This document shows positions 44,912 to 54,287 of a DNA stretch of 64,000 nt, piece by piece. The stretch is taken from NCBI RefSeq assembly GCF_029869545.1, contig NZ_JARWQD010000125.1, positions 1 to 64,000 on the forward strand, given 5' to 3'. The notes beneath the pieces were generated by a model, which saw only the letters and a list, made by a program, of their open reading frames with translations, searched no databases and had not been told where the DNA came from. This DNA comes from Nocardia wallacei (GTDB lineage Bacteria > Actinomycetota > Actinomycetes > Mycobacteriales > Mycobacteriaceae). Numbering within the stretch: position 1 is the stretch's first letter; each line of letters begins with the position of its first letter. The position numbers were made by a program, and so were the translations under genes.

Positions 44912-46090
44912 ATGGCCAAACCCGTCATCGTCGGCGCAGTCAGGACCGCGATCGGACGATCATTCAAAGGGGCGCTCGCCGATGTGCCCTCGGAAACATT
45001 GGCGACCACGATCCTGCCCGAGGCGATCCGCCGGGCGGGGATCGATCCGTCGGCCGTCGACGACGTCATTCTCGCCGAATTGAACTACGGCGGCGGCGAT
45101 CTGGCACGGCATGCCGCGGTGGCGGCCGGTATGGAGAGCGTGCCGGGGCAGGCGGTGAATCGGCACTGTACGGGCAGCCTCACCGCGATCGCCAACGGTG
45201 CCGCGCACATCGTCTCGGGGATGGAGCGGGTGATCGTCGCCGGTGGCGTGCAGTCCCTGTCGACCGCACCGCTGATGAAATGGCGGGTGCCCGGCAAGGC
45301 CGAGCCGGAGTTCGTCGAGCCGTGGATGCCGCCGTCGCATCCGGAGACGCCGGACGCGCCCACCCTCGATATGGCGATCACCGTCGGCTGGAACACCGCG
45401 AAGAAGACCGGGATCAGCCGCGCCGAGATGGATGCGTGGGCGCTGCGCTCGCATCAGCGCGCCATCGCCGCGATCGATGCGGGGAAGTTCGCCGACGAGA
45501 TCGTCCCGATGAAGATCCAGCAACTCGACGGCTCGGTGCGCGACTTCGCCGTCGACGAATTCCCGCGCCGGGACACCACTTTGGAGCGGCTGGCGTCCTT
45601 GCCCGTACTGCACCCCGAAATCGAGGGTTTCTCGATCACGGCGGGCAACAGCAGCGGCATCAACGACGCCGCCGCGGCGGTCGCGCTCGTCGGCGACGAC
45701 TACGCCGCGGCCGAAGGACTCGAGGTGCTGGGTACGGTGCGGGCCTGGGCCAATACCGCCGTCACACCGGCGGACAACGGGCTCGCGGCCGGGAAGGTGA
45801 TCGGCAAGATCCTGGATCGCGCGGGGCTGAAGCCCGCCGATGTCGCGCTGTGGGAGATCAACGAGGCGTTCGCGTCGGTGCCGATCGCCGCGTGCCGGGA
45901 GCACGGATTGGACGAGGAACTGGTGAACTTCTCGGGCAGCGGATGCAGTCTCGGACACCCGATCTCGGCCTCCGGTGCGCGGATGGTGACGACCCTGCTG
46001 TACGAACTGCGACGGCGCGGTGGCGGTATCGGCGTGGCGGCGATGTGCGCCGGTGGCGGTCAGGGCGGCGCGCTCGTGGTGGAGGTCTGA
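44912..46090 (+). CDS. thiolase (acetyl-CoA acyltransferase)
   Basis: A 392-residue thiolase with the nucleophilic C86 in NRHCTGSL, EINEAFASVPIA, SGSGCSLGHPISASG and the late CAGGGQGG. All catalytic segments are intact, so it should cleave 3-oxoacyl-CoA. It is rather different from the thiolase at 2449-3660 (HCTGS versus RRCGSGLQ), which suggests a different chain or ring substrate. ATG at 44912 has GAGG at a fair distance; upstream codons run into the operator. It is the first gene of a three-gene operon with a crotonase and an SDR. Confidence 0.91.
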   Translation: MAKPVIVGAVRTAIGRSFKGALADVPSETLATTILPEAIRRAGIDPSAVDDVILAELNYGGGDLARHAAVAAGMESVPGQAVNRHCTGSLTAIANGAAHIVSGMERVIVAGGVQSLSTAPLMKWRVPGKAEPEFVEPWMPPSHPETPDAPTLDMAITVGWNTAKKTGISRAEMDAWALRSHQRAIAAIDAGKFADEIVPMKIQQLDGSVRDFAVDEFPRRDTTLERLASLPVLHPEIEGFSITAGNSSGINDAAAAVALVGDDYAAAEGLEVLGTVRAWANTAVTPADNGLAAGKVIGKILDRAGLKPADVALWEINEAFASVPIAACREHGLDEELVNFSGSGCSLGHPISASGARMVTTLLYELRRRGGGIGVAAMCAGGGQGGALVVEV

Positions 46091-46095
46091 TCGCG

Positions 46096-46857
46096 ATGTC
46101 GGATGAAGTACTGCGGGAACGCCGCGGGCGCACCCTGGTGATCACGATCAACCGGCCGGAGGCGCGGAACGCGATCAACACCGCGGTCAGCCAGGGGCTG
46201 GCCGATGCGATCGACGAGCTCGACGAGAGTCCCGAACTCTCGGTCGCCGTGCTCACCGGCGCCGACGGAAACTTCTGCGCGGGAATGGATTTGAAGGCCT
46301 TCGTGGCGGGAGAGATCGTCATCGTGCCGGGGCGGGGTCTCGGGTTCACCGAGAAGCCACCGGTCAAGCCGATCATCGCCGCGGTCGAGGGGTACGCGCT
46401 GGCGGGCGGCACGGAATTGGTGCTGGCGACCGATCTGATCGTGGCGTCGAAGTCCGCGCAGTTCGGTATCCCGGAAGTCAAGCGCGGACTCGTCGCCGCC
46501 GGTGGCGGGTTGTTGCGGCTGCAACACCGCATCCCGCATCAGAAGGCACTCGAACTCGCCCTGACCGGGGACAATTTCACGGCCGAGGACGCGGCGGGCT
46601 ACGGCCTGGTGAACGTGCTCACCGAGCCGGGCAGGGCGCTCGAGGAGGCGCTGGCACTGGCCGAGCGGATCACGGCGAACGGACCCCTCGCCGTCGCCAA
46701 GACCAAGGAAATCATCGTCAAGTCCAGCGACTGGACCTCCGGCGAGATGTGGCAGAAGCAGCTTGAACTCATCATTCCGGTATTCCAGTCGAAGGACGCC
46801 CAGGAGGGCGCGCAGGCTTTCGCCGAGAAGCGCAGCCCCAAATGGACGGGCGCGTAA
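46096..46857 (+). CDS. enoyl-CoA hydratase (CaiD-like crotonase)
   Basis: A 253-residue crotonase. FCAGMDLKAFVAGE and GYALAGGTELVLATD include the first catalytic glutamate; the second region KRGLVAAGGGLLRL lacks the usual glutamate, as in crotonobetainyl-CoA hydratase-like members. The C-terminal FAEKRSPKW is the ordinary family ending. It starts 5 bp after the thiolase stop and precedes an SDR, so the operon encodes hydration, oxidation and thiolysis in series. Confidence 0.9.
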   Translation: MSDEVLRERRGRTLVITINRPEARNAINTAVSQGLADAIDELDESPELSVAVLTGADGNFCAGMDLKAFVAGEIVIVPGRGLGFTEKPPVKPIIAAVEGYALAGGTELVLATDLIVASKSAQFGIPEVKRGLVAAGGGLLRLQHRIPHQKALELALTGDNFTAEDAAGYGLVNVLTEPGRALEEALALAERITANGPLAVAKTKEIIVKSSDWTSGEMWQKQLELIIPVFQSKDAQEGAQAFAEKRSPKWTGA

Positions 46858-46912
46858 GCGTTTTCGTTTCGCGCGCCCATCATGACCATCAACCCGAGAT
46901 CAAGGAGACGCT

Positions 46913-47683
46913 GTGTCGTTCGAAGGTGAAGTAGTGCTGGTGACCGGCGGGGCCGGGGGATTGGGCGAGGCCACCGTGCGGCGGTTGCACGGCGCCGGAG
47001 CCGCCGTCGTCATCGCCGATGTCAACGATGACAAGGCCACCGCCCTGGCCGACGAGCTCGGCAACAAGGTCGCCTATGTGCGCACCGACGTGCTGGACGA
47101 CGCGACCATCGACACCGCGTTCGCGAAGGCGGACGAGCTGGGAGCGCTGCGCAACGTGGTGATCGCCCACGGCGGTTTCGGTGTCCTGGAGCGGGTCGTC
47201 AACCGTGACGGCAGCCCGGCCACGCTGAAGGGTTTCACCGACACCATCGCCCTGTACCTCACCGGCACCTACAACGTGCTGCGGCTGGCGGGCGCGAAGA
47301 TCGCGAAACTGGACCCCAAGCCCAACGGGGAACGCGGCGCGATCGTGATGACGAGCTCGATCGCCGGATACGAGGGCCAGATCGGCCAGTCGGCCTACTC
47401 GGCGGCCAAGGGCGGGGTGATCGCCCTGACGCTGTCCGGCGCCCGCGACCTCAGCTCGGTGGGAATCCGGTTGAACAGCATCGCGCCGGGCACCATCCAC
47501 ACGCCGCTCATGGATTTCCTCGGCGAGGAGAAGCTCGCGAAGTTCGCCGCGTCCGTGCCCTTCCCGAAGCGCCTCGGCGCACCCGACGAGTACGCGGCGC
47601 TGGCGCAGCATCTGCTCGAAAACCCTTACATCAACGGCGAAGTCGTGCGCATCGACGGCGCACAGCGATTCCAGCCGCGCTGA
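46913..47683 (+). CDS. SDR-family oxidoreductase (3-hydroxyacyl-CoA dehydrogenase type II-like)
   Basis: A 256-residue SDR. It has VTGGAGGLGEATVRR, DVNDDKA as acidic NAD-selecting segment, IAHGG replacing NNAG, MTSSIAGYEG with the serine and the catalytic AYSAAKGG. The overall pattern resembles 17-beta-HSD10-type 3-hydroxyacyl-CoA dehydrogenases. GTG at 46913 is preceded by AAGGAG. With the thiolase and the crotonase of the same operon it can complete one round of beta-oxidation. Confidence 0.9.
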   Translation: MSFEGEVVLVTGGAGGLGEATVRRLHGAGAAVVIADVNDDKATALADELGNKVAYVRTDVLDDATIDTAFAKADELGALRNVVIAHGGFGVLERVVNRDGSPATLKGFTDTIALYLTGTYNVLRLAGAKIAKLDPKPNGERGAIVMTSSIAGYEGQIGQSAYSAAKGGVIALTLSGARDLSSVGIRLNSIAPGTIHTPLMDFLGEEKLAKFAASVPFPKRLGAPDEYAALAQHLLENPYINGEVVRIDGAQRFQPR

Positions 47684-47711
47684 TTCGACGGCGGGTCGGC
47701 CGCGACGACCG

Positions 47712-48359
47712 TCATGCCGGTAGCTGTGCGGCGCCGGTCCCGGTCGTCGCGGCGGCGGACCGTGCGCTCAGGAAGTCGTCGACGAGCTGGGCGCAGAAGG
47801 CGCGAGTGTTTCGGCCGAGGCCGGTGATCCTGAGGAATACCAGGGGGCCGACAAGCTGTGCCAACGCAGCGGTCGTGTCGAAGTCGCCGAGCGCGTCGCG
47901 CGCGGCCGCGCTGCCGAACAGTTCGTCGAACGGCTGACGGTACTGTTCCACGACGCGCTGTCGCAGCCATACGTCATGCGGCCCGGCGCCGTTTCCGCAG
48001 GTGCCCGCGTTCGTGAGCCAGGCCAGTGCCGCCGTGTGCTGCGGAGTCTCGTCGATGAACACCGCCTGCCGGTGCGTCAGCTCGATCAGTCGATCGCGCA
48101 GCGAGCCGACCGCAGTGGGTGGCTGTGGCGCTGGCAGGAGGCATTCCAGCGCCGCGGCGCGCAGCTGCATCGCGCTGCCGAAATGTCGATAGAGGGTCGT
48201 CCGTGCCACCTTGGACAGGGTGGTAACGGCATCGACCGTCACCCCTTCCACGCCCTCCGATTTCAGGAGGGCGACCGCGGCATCGAGCAACCTCGCCCGG
48301 GAGCGCAGCTTGCGTGGGTCGCCGTCTCCTGAATCGTCACAGGGGTTCTCTGCTGGCAT
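47712..48359 (-). CDS. TetR-family transcriptional regulator
   Basis: A 215-residue regulator with a TetR helix-turn-helix at about residues 20-66 (recognition part SKVARTTLYRHF) and a helical ligand domain. It follows the MarR gene by 16 bp on the same strand and therefore is probably co-transcribed with it. Its target is not evident: the intergenic region at 48862-48981 has a palindrome, but no clear island operator. It is less likely than the TetR at 15575 to control the island because it is outside the operon set with operator sites. Confidence 0.88.
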   Translation of the reverse strand: MPAENPCDDSGDGDPRKLRSRARLLDAAVALLKSEGVEGVTVDAVTTLSKVARTTLYRHFGSAMQLRAAALECLLPAPQPPTAVGSLRDRLIELTHRQAVFIDETPQHTAALAWLTNAGTCGNGAGPHDVWLRQRVVEQYRQPFDELFGSAAARDALGDFDTTAALAQLVGPLVFLRITGLGRNTRAFCAQLVDDFLSARSAAATTGTGAAQLPA

Positions 48360-48375
48360 CGGGACTCAACTTCTA

Positions 48376-48861
48376 TCAGTCGGCCGTTCCTTCCCGGCGC
48401 AAAGGATTCGGAACGGACGGCTGTGGTTCGCCGCTGAGCTTCCGGAGTGTCGCGATGCAGGCATGCAGCTCGTCGAGCGACACGCCGGCGGCTCTGGCGC
48501 GAAAGTACGCGTGCAGCTGTCGCAGTGATTCCTGTTGTGCGGCAATGCCTTTGCGGGTTACCTCCAGCCTGCTCACCCGGCGATCGGCGGGAGACAACCT
48601 GCGCCGCAGCAACCCGGCCTCGACGAGCTTGTTGACATCCGACGACACCGTGCTCGGCAGTACGTTGAGGAATTCGACCAGCAGTCCCGGGCGGTCGAGG
48701 CCGGCGTAGACGAGGACGATGATGCCCAACGCGCGTTCGGAGAGCCCGCGCCGGCGGGCCACCGGCAGCGTCACGTTCGAAATCATCCGCCGGACATCTG
48801 TTACGGCGCCGAGGAACTCGACAATGTCCCCGTCGTCGGCAGCGCCAATCGTATCCGTCAC
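48376..48861 (-). CDS. MarR-family transcriptional regulator
   Basis: A 161-residue winged-helix protein. The recognition helix is in NVLPSTVSSDVNKLVEAGLL (residues 66-85) and the wing in SPADRRVSRLEVTRKG, the DxR-type wing signature of MarR. Such dimers bind palindromes of 15-20 bp near their own gene; GTTCATTATCTGAAC lies 31 bp upstream. It is divergent from the AveC-like membrane protein and may regulate it. Confidence 0.9.
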   Translation of the reverse strand: MTDTIGAADDGDIVEFLGAVTDVRRMISNVTLPVARRRGLSERALGIIVLVYAGLDRPGLLVEFLNVLPSTVSSDVNKLVEAGLLRRRLSPADRRVSRLEVTRKGIAAQQESLRQLHAYFRARAAGVSLDELHACIATLRKLSGEPQPSVPNPLRREGTAD

Positions 48862-48891
48862 GAATTCTCACGATACTACATTCTCCAAACT

Positions 48892-48906
48892 GTTCATTAT
48901 CTGAAC
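48892..48906. promoter_or_regulatory. 15-bp palindrome, candidate MarR operator
   Basis: GTTCA-TTATC-TGAAC is a perfect 5-5-5 inverted repeat in an AT-rich stretch of the divergent promoter between the MarR gene (48861, minus) and the AveC-like gene (48982, plus). Length and position fit a MarR dimer site. Confidence 0.45.
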
Positions 48907-48981
48907 TATATGGACTACCCTGCACTCTGAGGCGAGAGTCGTCTCGCGCGCGATGCGCCGCGGTGATCGGCATGGAGTGCC

Positions 48982-50118
48982 ATGAAGTCGTCAGAACCAG
49001 TTCGGAACCCGACAACCGTCGACCACAACGCCGAGAGACCGCGGCTGGCCCGGTCGTGGAAGGTCTTCGCCTGCTGGGCCGTCGCCGCAATCTCGACCGT
49101 CGTCATTCTGGCGACTTCGGAGAAGCACGGACCGGCGTCGCCGGACAACCGCAATCCGAACGGAGCGGACACACCGCTGCCCGTCGAGCCGCTGCTGTCC
49201 GGAATCGACTGGGTCACAGTGGGACAGGTCGCGGCCCTCGTCCTGTTCGTCGCCACCGTTTTCGTTTCGGTCCGGGTCTGGCGGCGCCACCCCGGGCATC
49301 CGGTGATCTTGATGGTGATCGCCTCCAGCACACTGCTGTGGCTCGACCCGTACAACAATTGGGCGATCGGTCTGGTGTACAACCCACGGCTCTGGCATTT
49401 CCCTCGGGATTGGCCGTGGCTCAACATATCTCCGATCATCGAGCCGCTGACCTCGTTCGTCTACGCGCCCTACATCCTGCTCCCGTACTTCGTGTCGCTG
49501 CCGATCCTGCGCGTCCTGCAGCGGCGCCGACGGCCGGACGCGTTCGTCTCGCGCCACCCCTTGATTTCCCTGGCGGTGCTGACGTTCGTCTGCGGCGTGA
49601 TCTGGGACGCCGCGCAAGAGGTGTTCCTGGTGCGCACCCAGTTCCTGACCTACTCGCACGTCATCGAGTTCGGCACCCTGGATGCGGGCAAGAACAGCCA
49701 ATTCCCGATGCTGATGGCCAGCGTGCTGATCACGATCGTGATGATTCCGGCCTCGCTGCTGCTCTATCGGGACGACACCGGGCGCTCGCAGGCGGAGAAG
49801 ATCGCCCGGCGGTTCGGGTTCCACGGCCGCCATCCCAAGCTGGCCACCTTCCTGGTCATGGCGGTAGCCCTGAATATCGCGATGTTCGGTTTCAGTACGT
49901 CGTTCTGGGTGGTGCGCGCGACCGGCGCGGCTTCGACCGTCGCCTGCCCGTGGCCCTACCCGACGGCGAAGACATGGGATCCGCGCGGGTATTACGAATC
50001 CCAGGGCGCCCCTGGCCCGTTCACCGCCGGAGCGGCGAGCACATGGCAGATCGGACAGCCCGACGGCCGTCCCGTCGACATCGATCGGGAGTCCCAGCGC
50101 TGCGATCCGGCCTCCTGA
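48982..50118 (+). CDS. AveC-like (spirocyclase family) membrane protein
   Basis: A 378-residue polytopic membrane protein similar to AveC-like proteins found in mycobacteria and nocardiae; AveC itself shapes the spiroketal of avermectin in Streptomyces. Hydrophobic stretches lie near residues 28-45, 79-98, 107-118, 160-180, 195-212, 245-263 and 290-310. The DPYNNWAIGLVYNP and WDAAQEVFLVRTQ segments between membrane spans look like conserved polar sites. The start has no strong ribosome-binding site. Its role in this organism is unknown; it may modify a lipid or terpenoid. Confidence 0.75.
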   Translation: MKSSEPVRNPTTVDHNAERPRLARSWKVFACWAVAAISTVVILATSEKHGPASPDNRNPNGADTPLPVEPLLSGIDWVTVGQVAALVLFVATVFVSVRVWRRHPGHPVILMVIASSTLLWLDPYNNWAIGLVYNPRLWHFPRDWPWLNISPIIEPLTSFVYAPYILLPYFVSLPILRVLQRRRRPDAFVSRHPLISLAVLTFVCGVIWDAAQEVFLVRTQFLTYSHVIEFGTLDAGKNSQFPMLMASVLITIVMIPASLLLYRDDTGRSQAEKIARRFGFHGRHPKLATFLVMAVALNIAMFGFSTSFWVVRATGAASTVACPWPYPTAKTWDPRGYYESQGAPGPFTAGAASTWQIGQPDGRPVDIDRESQRCDPAS

Positions 50119-50130
50119 TCGGCCCGCGTG

Positions 50131-51789
50131 TCATCCGCGCACGGGTTTCGGCGCGCTGAGTTCCCGCAGGCACGACACGAACAGTTCGTCCATGCGGGGG
50201 CTCAGCTCGGCGAGTGTGGCGGCGTCGGCGTGGCCGGTGGAGCCGAAGACGCGGTCCAGTGCGACGGCGTCGGTGTCGGCGCCGAGCGACAGGCACAGGC
50301 ATCCGACGCCGTCCGAGCGGAGTTCCTCGAGCGCCCTGCGGGCATCGGCCTCGGCGTAGTGTCCCTCGTAGCCACCGTCGTAGGGGAGCCCGTCGGAGAG
50401 CAGGAGTAGTAGCCTGTTCTGTGTTCCCGCTTGGGTTTTGAGGATTTCGCCCGCACCTCGGAGGCCCGCGCCCAAGCGGGTGTAGCCCGAGGGGCGGAGC
50501 CGATTCAACCGTGCTCGTCCGACGGCGCCGAAACGCTGTTCGAATGTTTTGATCGCGTGGAGATGGACCGCATGGCGGCCGTGTGACCGGAAGGCGTGTA
50601 CGGCGACGCGATCGCCGAGTTCTTCGAGGGTGACGGCGAGCGTGGCGGCGGCGCGGCACTGGTTGTCGTGCACGGTGCGGCCCTCGGGTCCGGGCCCGGT
50701 GGCCGAGCCGGACGCATCGAGCAGGACGAGGACCGCGAGATCGCGTGCGGTCTTGCGATGTTCCCGGTAGATGTTTTCCGGTGGCGAACAACCCGAGCGC
50801 AGATCGACGAACAGGTCGATGAGGGCCTCGAGGTCGAACTCGTCGCCCTCGGGACGGCCGCGGAGTGCCTTGGGGCCCAAGCCGACTCGGGCCAGGCGTC
50901 GGCGCAGCACATCGTCCGGGGCGACACCGGTGTCGCTGATATCGCCGTCGGTGGTGAGCGGCGAGTGGATCACCCGGCACCACTCGGGACGGTACCGGTG
51001 CTGCCGGACATCCCACTCCGGGTAGAAGGTGTCGGCCATTCCGACGGCGGGACCGGTCATGCCGCCGTCGGTGAACCGAATCCGCGTGGGTCGCGACCGA
51101 GCCGGTTTCCCGCGCACGCGACGCATCGGTGACTCGGCACCGGCGGGCCCGCCCACGGACGCGCGCGTGCTGCCGAGCTGTTTGCGGAAGAAGCCTCCCA
51201 GGGGCCGCGACCTGAACAGCGGGTTGTCGAACAGTCTTCCGATCGTGGCGTCCCCTGACCGCTCGGCATCGCCGCCATCGGCCGCGGATACGTGCCGCGG
51301 CGCGAACGCCGGGCGAAGTTCCCCGGTCGTGCGCGTGCCCGGCGTGAGCAGGCGGGAGGGCCTGATGACGCCGAACCACTCCGGCGGCTCGACGACCGGT
51401 CCGCGCGCTCGGGCCATGGCGAGCGACTCGTCGGCCGTCGCGGTCTCCACTGCGCTGTCCGAGCACAGCGCGGCGGCGAGGGGGACCCGGTCGGCGAGTT
51501 CGGCGAGCACCCGCCGCCCTTCGAGGGACAGGTAGCGATGCGCCACCGACGGACGCCTCCGCAACCCCTTCACCAAACGCGGTGCCAGGCTTCCCGCGCC
51601 GAGCAGCGCGGCCTGCACCAGCAGTTCGCTGCGCTGCTCGGCGTCGGATCGGTCGGCCGCGACGAAGATGGTCCGGCCGTCGGTGTACGCGGCCGTCCCG
51701 GCCGGTGCCTGTGCGACCTCGACCGATCGTCGGGCGACGAAGGCGGCGAGCAACCGGAAACGGTCCGGGCCGTTCGGATCGTCGGTCAT
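50131..51789 (-). CDS. NorD-like VWA-domain protein
   Basis: A 552-residue protein with a C-terminal von Willebrand factor A domain of the NorD/CoxE type: the MIDAS start VLLDASGSATG, LRPSGYTRLGAGLR with the conserved threonine, and LLLSDGLPYDGGY. The N-terminal 350 residues are low-complexity basic/helical, as in NorD. Such proteins act with an AAA+ ATPase to activate or metallate a target enzyme. The start overlaps the stop of the NorQ-like gene by ATGA, so the pair forms one machine. The target is unknown. Confidence 0.87.
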   Translation of the reverse strand: MTDDPNGPDRFRLLAAFVARRSVEVAQAPAGTAAYTDGRTIFVAADRSDAEQRSELLVQAALLGAGSLAPRLVKGLRRRPSVAHRYLSLEGRRVLAELADRVPLAAALCSDSAVETATADESLAMARARGPVVEPPEWFGVIRPSRLLTPGTRTTGELRPAFAPRHVSAADGGDAERSGDATIGRLFDNPLFRSRPLGGFFRKQLGSTRASVGGPAGAESPMRRVRGKPARSRPTRIRFTDGGMTGPAVGMADTFYPEWDVRQHRYRPEWCRVIHSPLTTDGDISDTGVAPDDVLRRRLARVGLGPKALRGRPEGDEFDLEALIDLFVDLRSGCSPPENIYREHRKTARDLAVLVLLDASGSATGPGPEGRTVHDNQCRAAATLAVTLEELGDRVAVHAFRSHGRHAVHLHAIKTFEQRFGAVGRARLNRLRPSGYTRLGAGLRGAGEILKTQAGTQNRLLLLLSDGLPYDGGYEGHYAEADARRALEELRSDGVGCLCLSLGADTDAVALDRVFGSTGHADAATLAELSPRMDELFVSCLRELSAPKPVRG

Positions 51790-52607
51790 GGCCGCGGCAG
51801 GACGGCGTCGGCCAGTTCGCCCAGGGCGCGGACCACGTCGTGATCGTCGGACAGCACCTGTACGACGGCGGACCGTACGGCACCGCGCAGGCTCAAACCC
51901 TCCGCGACCAGGCCCCCGGCGAGCACCAGCATCCGCGTGGACGACGCCTCCCGCAGCGGTGACCCATCCAGAGTGCGGATCGCGTTGCCCAGCGTGACCA
52001 GTGCGCGGGCCGTATCGAGATCGATCCCGGCCTCGTGCGCGACCACCTCGGTTTCGATTGCGGGAGGCGGGAATCCGAGTTCGATCGCGATGAATCGCTG
52101 CCGCGTGGATTCCTTGAGGTTCTTCAGCACGCTCTGATAGCCGGGATTGTAGGAAATCACGAGTTGGAACCCGGGCGCCGCGGGCAAGGTCGTGCCGAGG
52201 CGATCGACCGGAAGCGCACGGCGGTGATCGGCGAGGGGATGGATCACCACGGTCGTGTCCTGGCGTGCCTCCACCACCTCGTCCAGATAGAAGATGGCAC
52301 CATCGCGCACGGCGCGCGTCAACGGCCCGTCCACCCATACCGTCTCACCGCCCTGCAGCAGAAAACGGCCGACCAGATCCGCCGAGGTCAGGTCCTCATG
52401 CCCGGCCACAGTGATCAGTTCCCGGCCGATCTCGGCCGCCATGGCCTCCACGAACCGCGTCTTCCCACATCCCGTGGGGCCCTTCAGCAGAACCGGCAGC
52501 CCACGGCGGGATGCCGCGCGGAAGACCTCCGCCTCATCGCTGACGGCCTTGTAGAACGGTGGCATCCCGGAGGCGGCGGTGCGAACAGTGGATCCGTTGG
52601 TAGACAT
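51786..52607 (-). CDS. MoxR/NorQ-type AAA+ ATPase
   Basis: A 273-residue AAA+ ATPase of the MoxR group, NorQ/CbbQ branch. Walker A is GPTGCGKT, Walker B AIFYLDEV, sensor 1 is in ISYNPGYQ, and the arginine finger is expected in STRQRF. The ATPase forms hexamers that use ATP to remodel enzymes together with a VWA protein. It follows the GMC oxidoreductase gene by 27 bp and overlaps the NorD-like gene. In known systems the clients are metalloenzymes such as nitric oxide reductase, CO dehydrogenase or rubisco. Confidence 0.91.
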   Translation of the reverse strand: MSTNGSTVRTAASGMPPFYKAVSDEAEVFRAASRRGLPVLLKGPTGCGKTRFVEAMAAEIGRELITVAGHEDLTSADLVGRFLLQGGETVWVDGPLTRAVRDGAIFYLDEVVEARQDTTVVIHPLADHRRALPVDRLGTTLPAAPGFQLVISYNPGYQSVLKNLKESTRQRFIAIELGFPPPAIETEVVAHEAGIDLDTARALVTLGNAIRTLDGSPLREASSTRMLVLAGGLVAEGLSLRGAVRSAVVQVLSDDHDVVRALGELADAVLPRP

Positions 52608-52634
52608 AGCGATTCCCCGATCGAAGATACGGTC

Positions 52635-54287
52635 TCAGAAGGTTCGTTCGCCGATGATCAGCTCGGCTGCCCGCTCGCCGATCATCATTGCCGCGGCGTT
52701 CGTGTTGCCACCCACGATGCGCGGCATGATCGAGGCGTCGGCCACGCGTAGTCCGTCCACGCCGTGTACTCGCAGCTCGGGATCGACTACCGCGCGCTCG
52801 TCGGTGCCCATCCGGCAGGTTCCGACCGGATGGTAGACGCCGGATGCGTTGCGGCGCACGAACTCTGCCAGGTCCGCACCGGTCCGGCCGGACCCGGGCA
52901 GCACCTCGCGACCCACCTCCGGGGCGACCGCGCCGTGCGCTACCGCCTCGCGGACCAGTTCCATCCCGGCGACGAGCGTCGTCAGGTCTCGCGGTTCGGC
53001 CAGGTAATTCGGGTCGATCAGCGGGGCGGTGAAGGGATCGGTCGACGCCAGCCGCACCGTTCCGCGGCTCTCGGGGTAGATCATCGTGGGCAGCAGCGTC
53101 AGCGACGGCGACGGATCGGCGGCCAGGTGAAGTCCGGGCTCGTCCTGGTTCTCCGGATAACTCATGGGGAGGATGAACATCTGCAGATCGGGCACGTCGG
53201 TGCGGGTTCGCACTCCGCTGTGCACGAAGGCGACCGCTTCGAACAGCGTGTGCGACAGGTGTGTCGACCGCGGCCGCAGACACTCGCGGGCCATCGCCCC
53301 GGCGAAGGTCACCGGTGATGCACTGCGGCCGCCGGGTGCGAGATAGGAAATCGGGACGAACAGATGATCGTGCAGGTTGTCGCCGACCGGGAGGTCGGCT
53401 GTCACGGCGATCCCGTGCTCGCGCAGGTGCGCCGCGTGGCCGATACCCGACAGCATCAACAGCCGGGGCGAGCCGAGCGCCCCGGCACTGACTACGACCT
53501 CGCGATCGGCGCGCGCGGGCTCGATCGGGCGACCGTTCGCACTCGCCAATTCCACTCCGACGGCGCGACCGTTGCGCACGATCACGCGGGTTGCCGTAAC
53601 ACCGCTCACCACTTCGAGATTGGGCGGGGCGTCCCGTAGATACCCGCGATCGGTGCCCACTCGCCGTCCCGCGCCCGCGCTCTGCTGCAATGCGGCCACA
53701 CCGGTCTGCTGCTTCCCGTTGTAGTCGTCGTTCGGCTCGGTGCCGGTGGTCGCCGACAACGCGGCCATGAAACTCTCGGTGACCGGGGCCAGGCCCGTAG
53801 CCCGTTCCACCGTGATCGGTCCGGCGCCGCCGCGCAGGTCACTGGGCCCGTCCTCGAAGCTCTCCAGCCGCCGGAAGGACGGGAGCACGTCGGAGAACCC
53901 CCAACCCACGGCGCCCTCGGCCACCCAGTCGTCGTAGTTCTGCCGGTTTCCGCGCACGAACGCCATCCCGTTGATCACGCTGCCACCCCCGAGCGCTCGC
54001 CCGTGGGACTGGGGAAGCTTGCGGCCGTTCATATGTCGCTGCGCGATCGTGTACGCGGGCCAGGTGACGCGGCGCTGCAGCAGGGTCACCGCGTGGATCG
54101 CTCCGCACATTCCGGGGACCGTGACGAGTGGTCCGCGAAGCTGTCGCCCCGACTCGATCAGGGTGACGGCCGCCCCGGTGTCGGCCAGGCGCCGGGCGAC
54201 GATCGCCCCGGCGCTGCCCGATCCCACGACGACGTAATCGGCGGGGGCCCGGCCGACCGAACCCCTGGCCATCCGTGCCCGCTTCAT
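52635..54287 (-). CDS. GMC-family FAD oxidoreductase
   Basis: A 550-residue glucose-methanol-choline oxidoreductase. The N-terminal FAD motif is VVGSGSAGAIVARR, GGGSVINGMAFVRG is the second flavin contact, and the C-terminal segment VYHPVGTCRMG with histidine is the active-site signature, followed by NTNAAAMMIGERAA. Family members oxidise primary alcohols or sterols to aldehydes or ketones. ATG at 54287 follows GGAGGT. It is divergent from the mce operon and heads a transcript with the NorQ/NorD pair. Confidence 0.9.
   Translation of the reverse strand: MKRARMARGSVGRAPADYVVVGSGSAGAIVARRLADTGAAVTLIESGRQLRGPLVTVPGMCGAIHAVTLLQRRVTWPAYTIAQRHMNGRKLPQSHGRALGGGSVINGMAFVRGNRQNYDDWVAEGAVGWGFSDVLPSFRRLESFEDGPSDLRGGAGPITVERATGLAPVTESFMAALSATTGTEPNDDYNGKQQTGVAALQQSAGAGRRVGTDRGYLRDAPPNLEVVSGVTATRVIVRNGRAVGVELASANGRPIEPARADREVVVSAGALGSPRLLMLSGIGHAAHLREHGIAVTADLPVGDNLHDHLFVPISYLAPGGRSASPVTFAGAMARECLRPRSTHLSHTLFEAVAFVHSGVRTRTDVPDLQMFILPMSYPENQDEPGLHLAADPSPSLTLLPTMIYPESRGTVRLASTDPFTAPLIDPNYLAEPRDLTTLVAGMELVREAVAHGAVAPEVGREVLPGSGRTGADLAEFVRRNASGVYHPVGTCRMGTDERAVVDPELRVHGVDGLRVADASIMPRIVGGNTNAAAMMIGERAAELIIGERTF

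Noticed and set aside
44770..46095. N-terminal extension of the crotonase at 46096
   Set aside because: The frame stays open over the thiolase gene but its translation is low-complexity arginine/glycine-rich. The crotonase start is ATG 46096 with normal family length.
49000..49833. Histidine/aspartate-rich frame opposite to the AveC-like gene
   Set aside because: It is the complement of a membrane protein gene with good codon use. No family resemblance.
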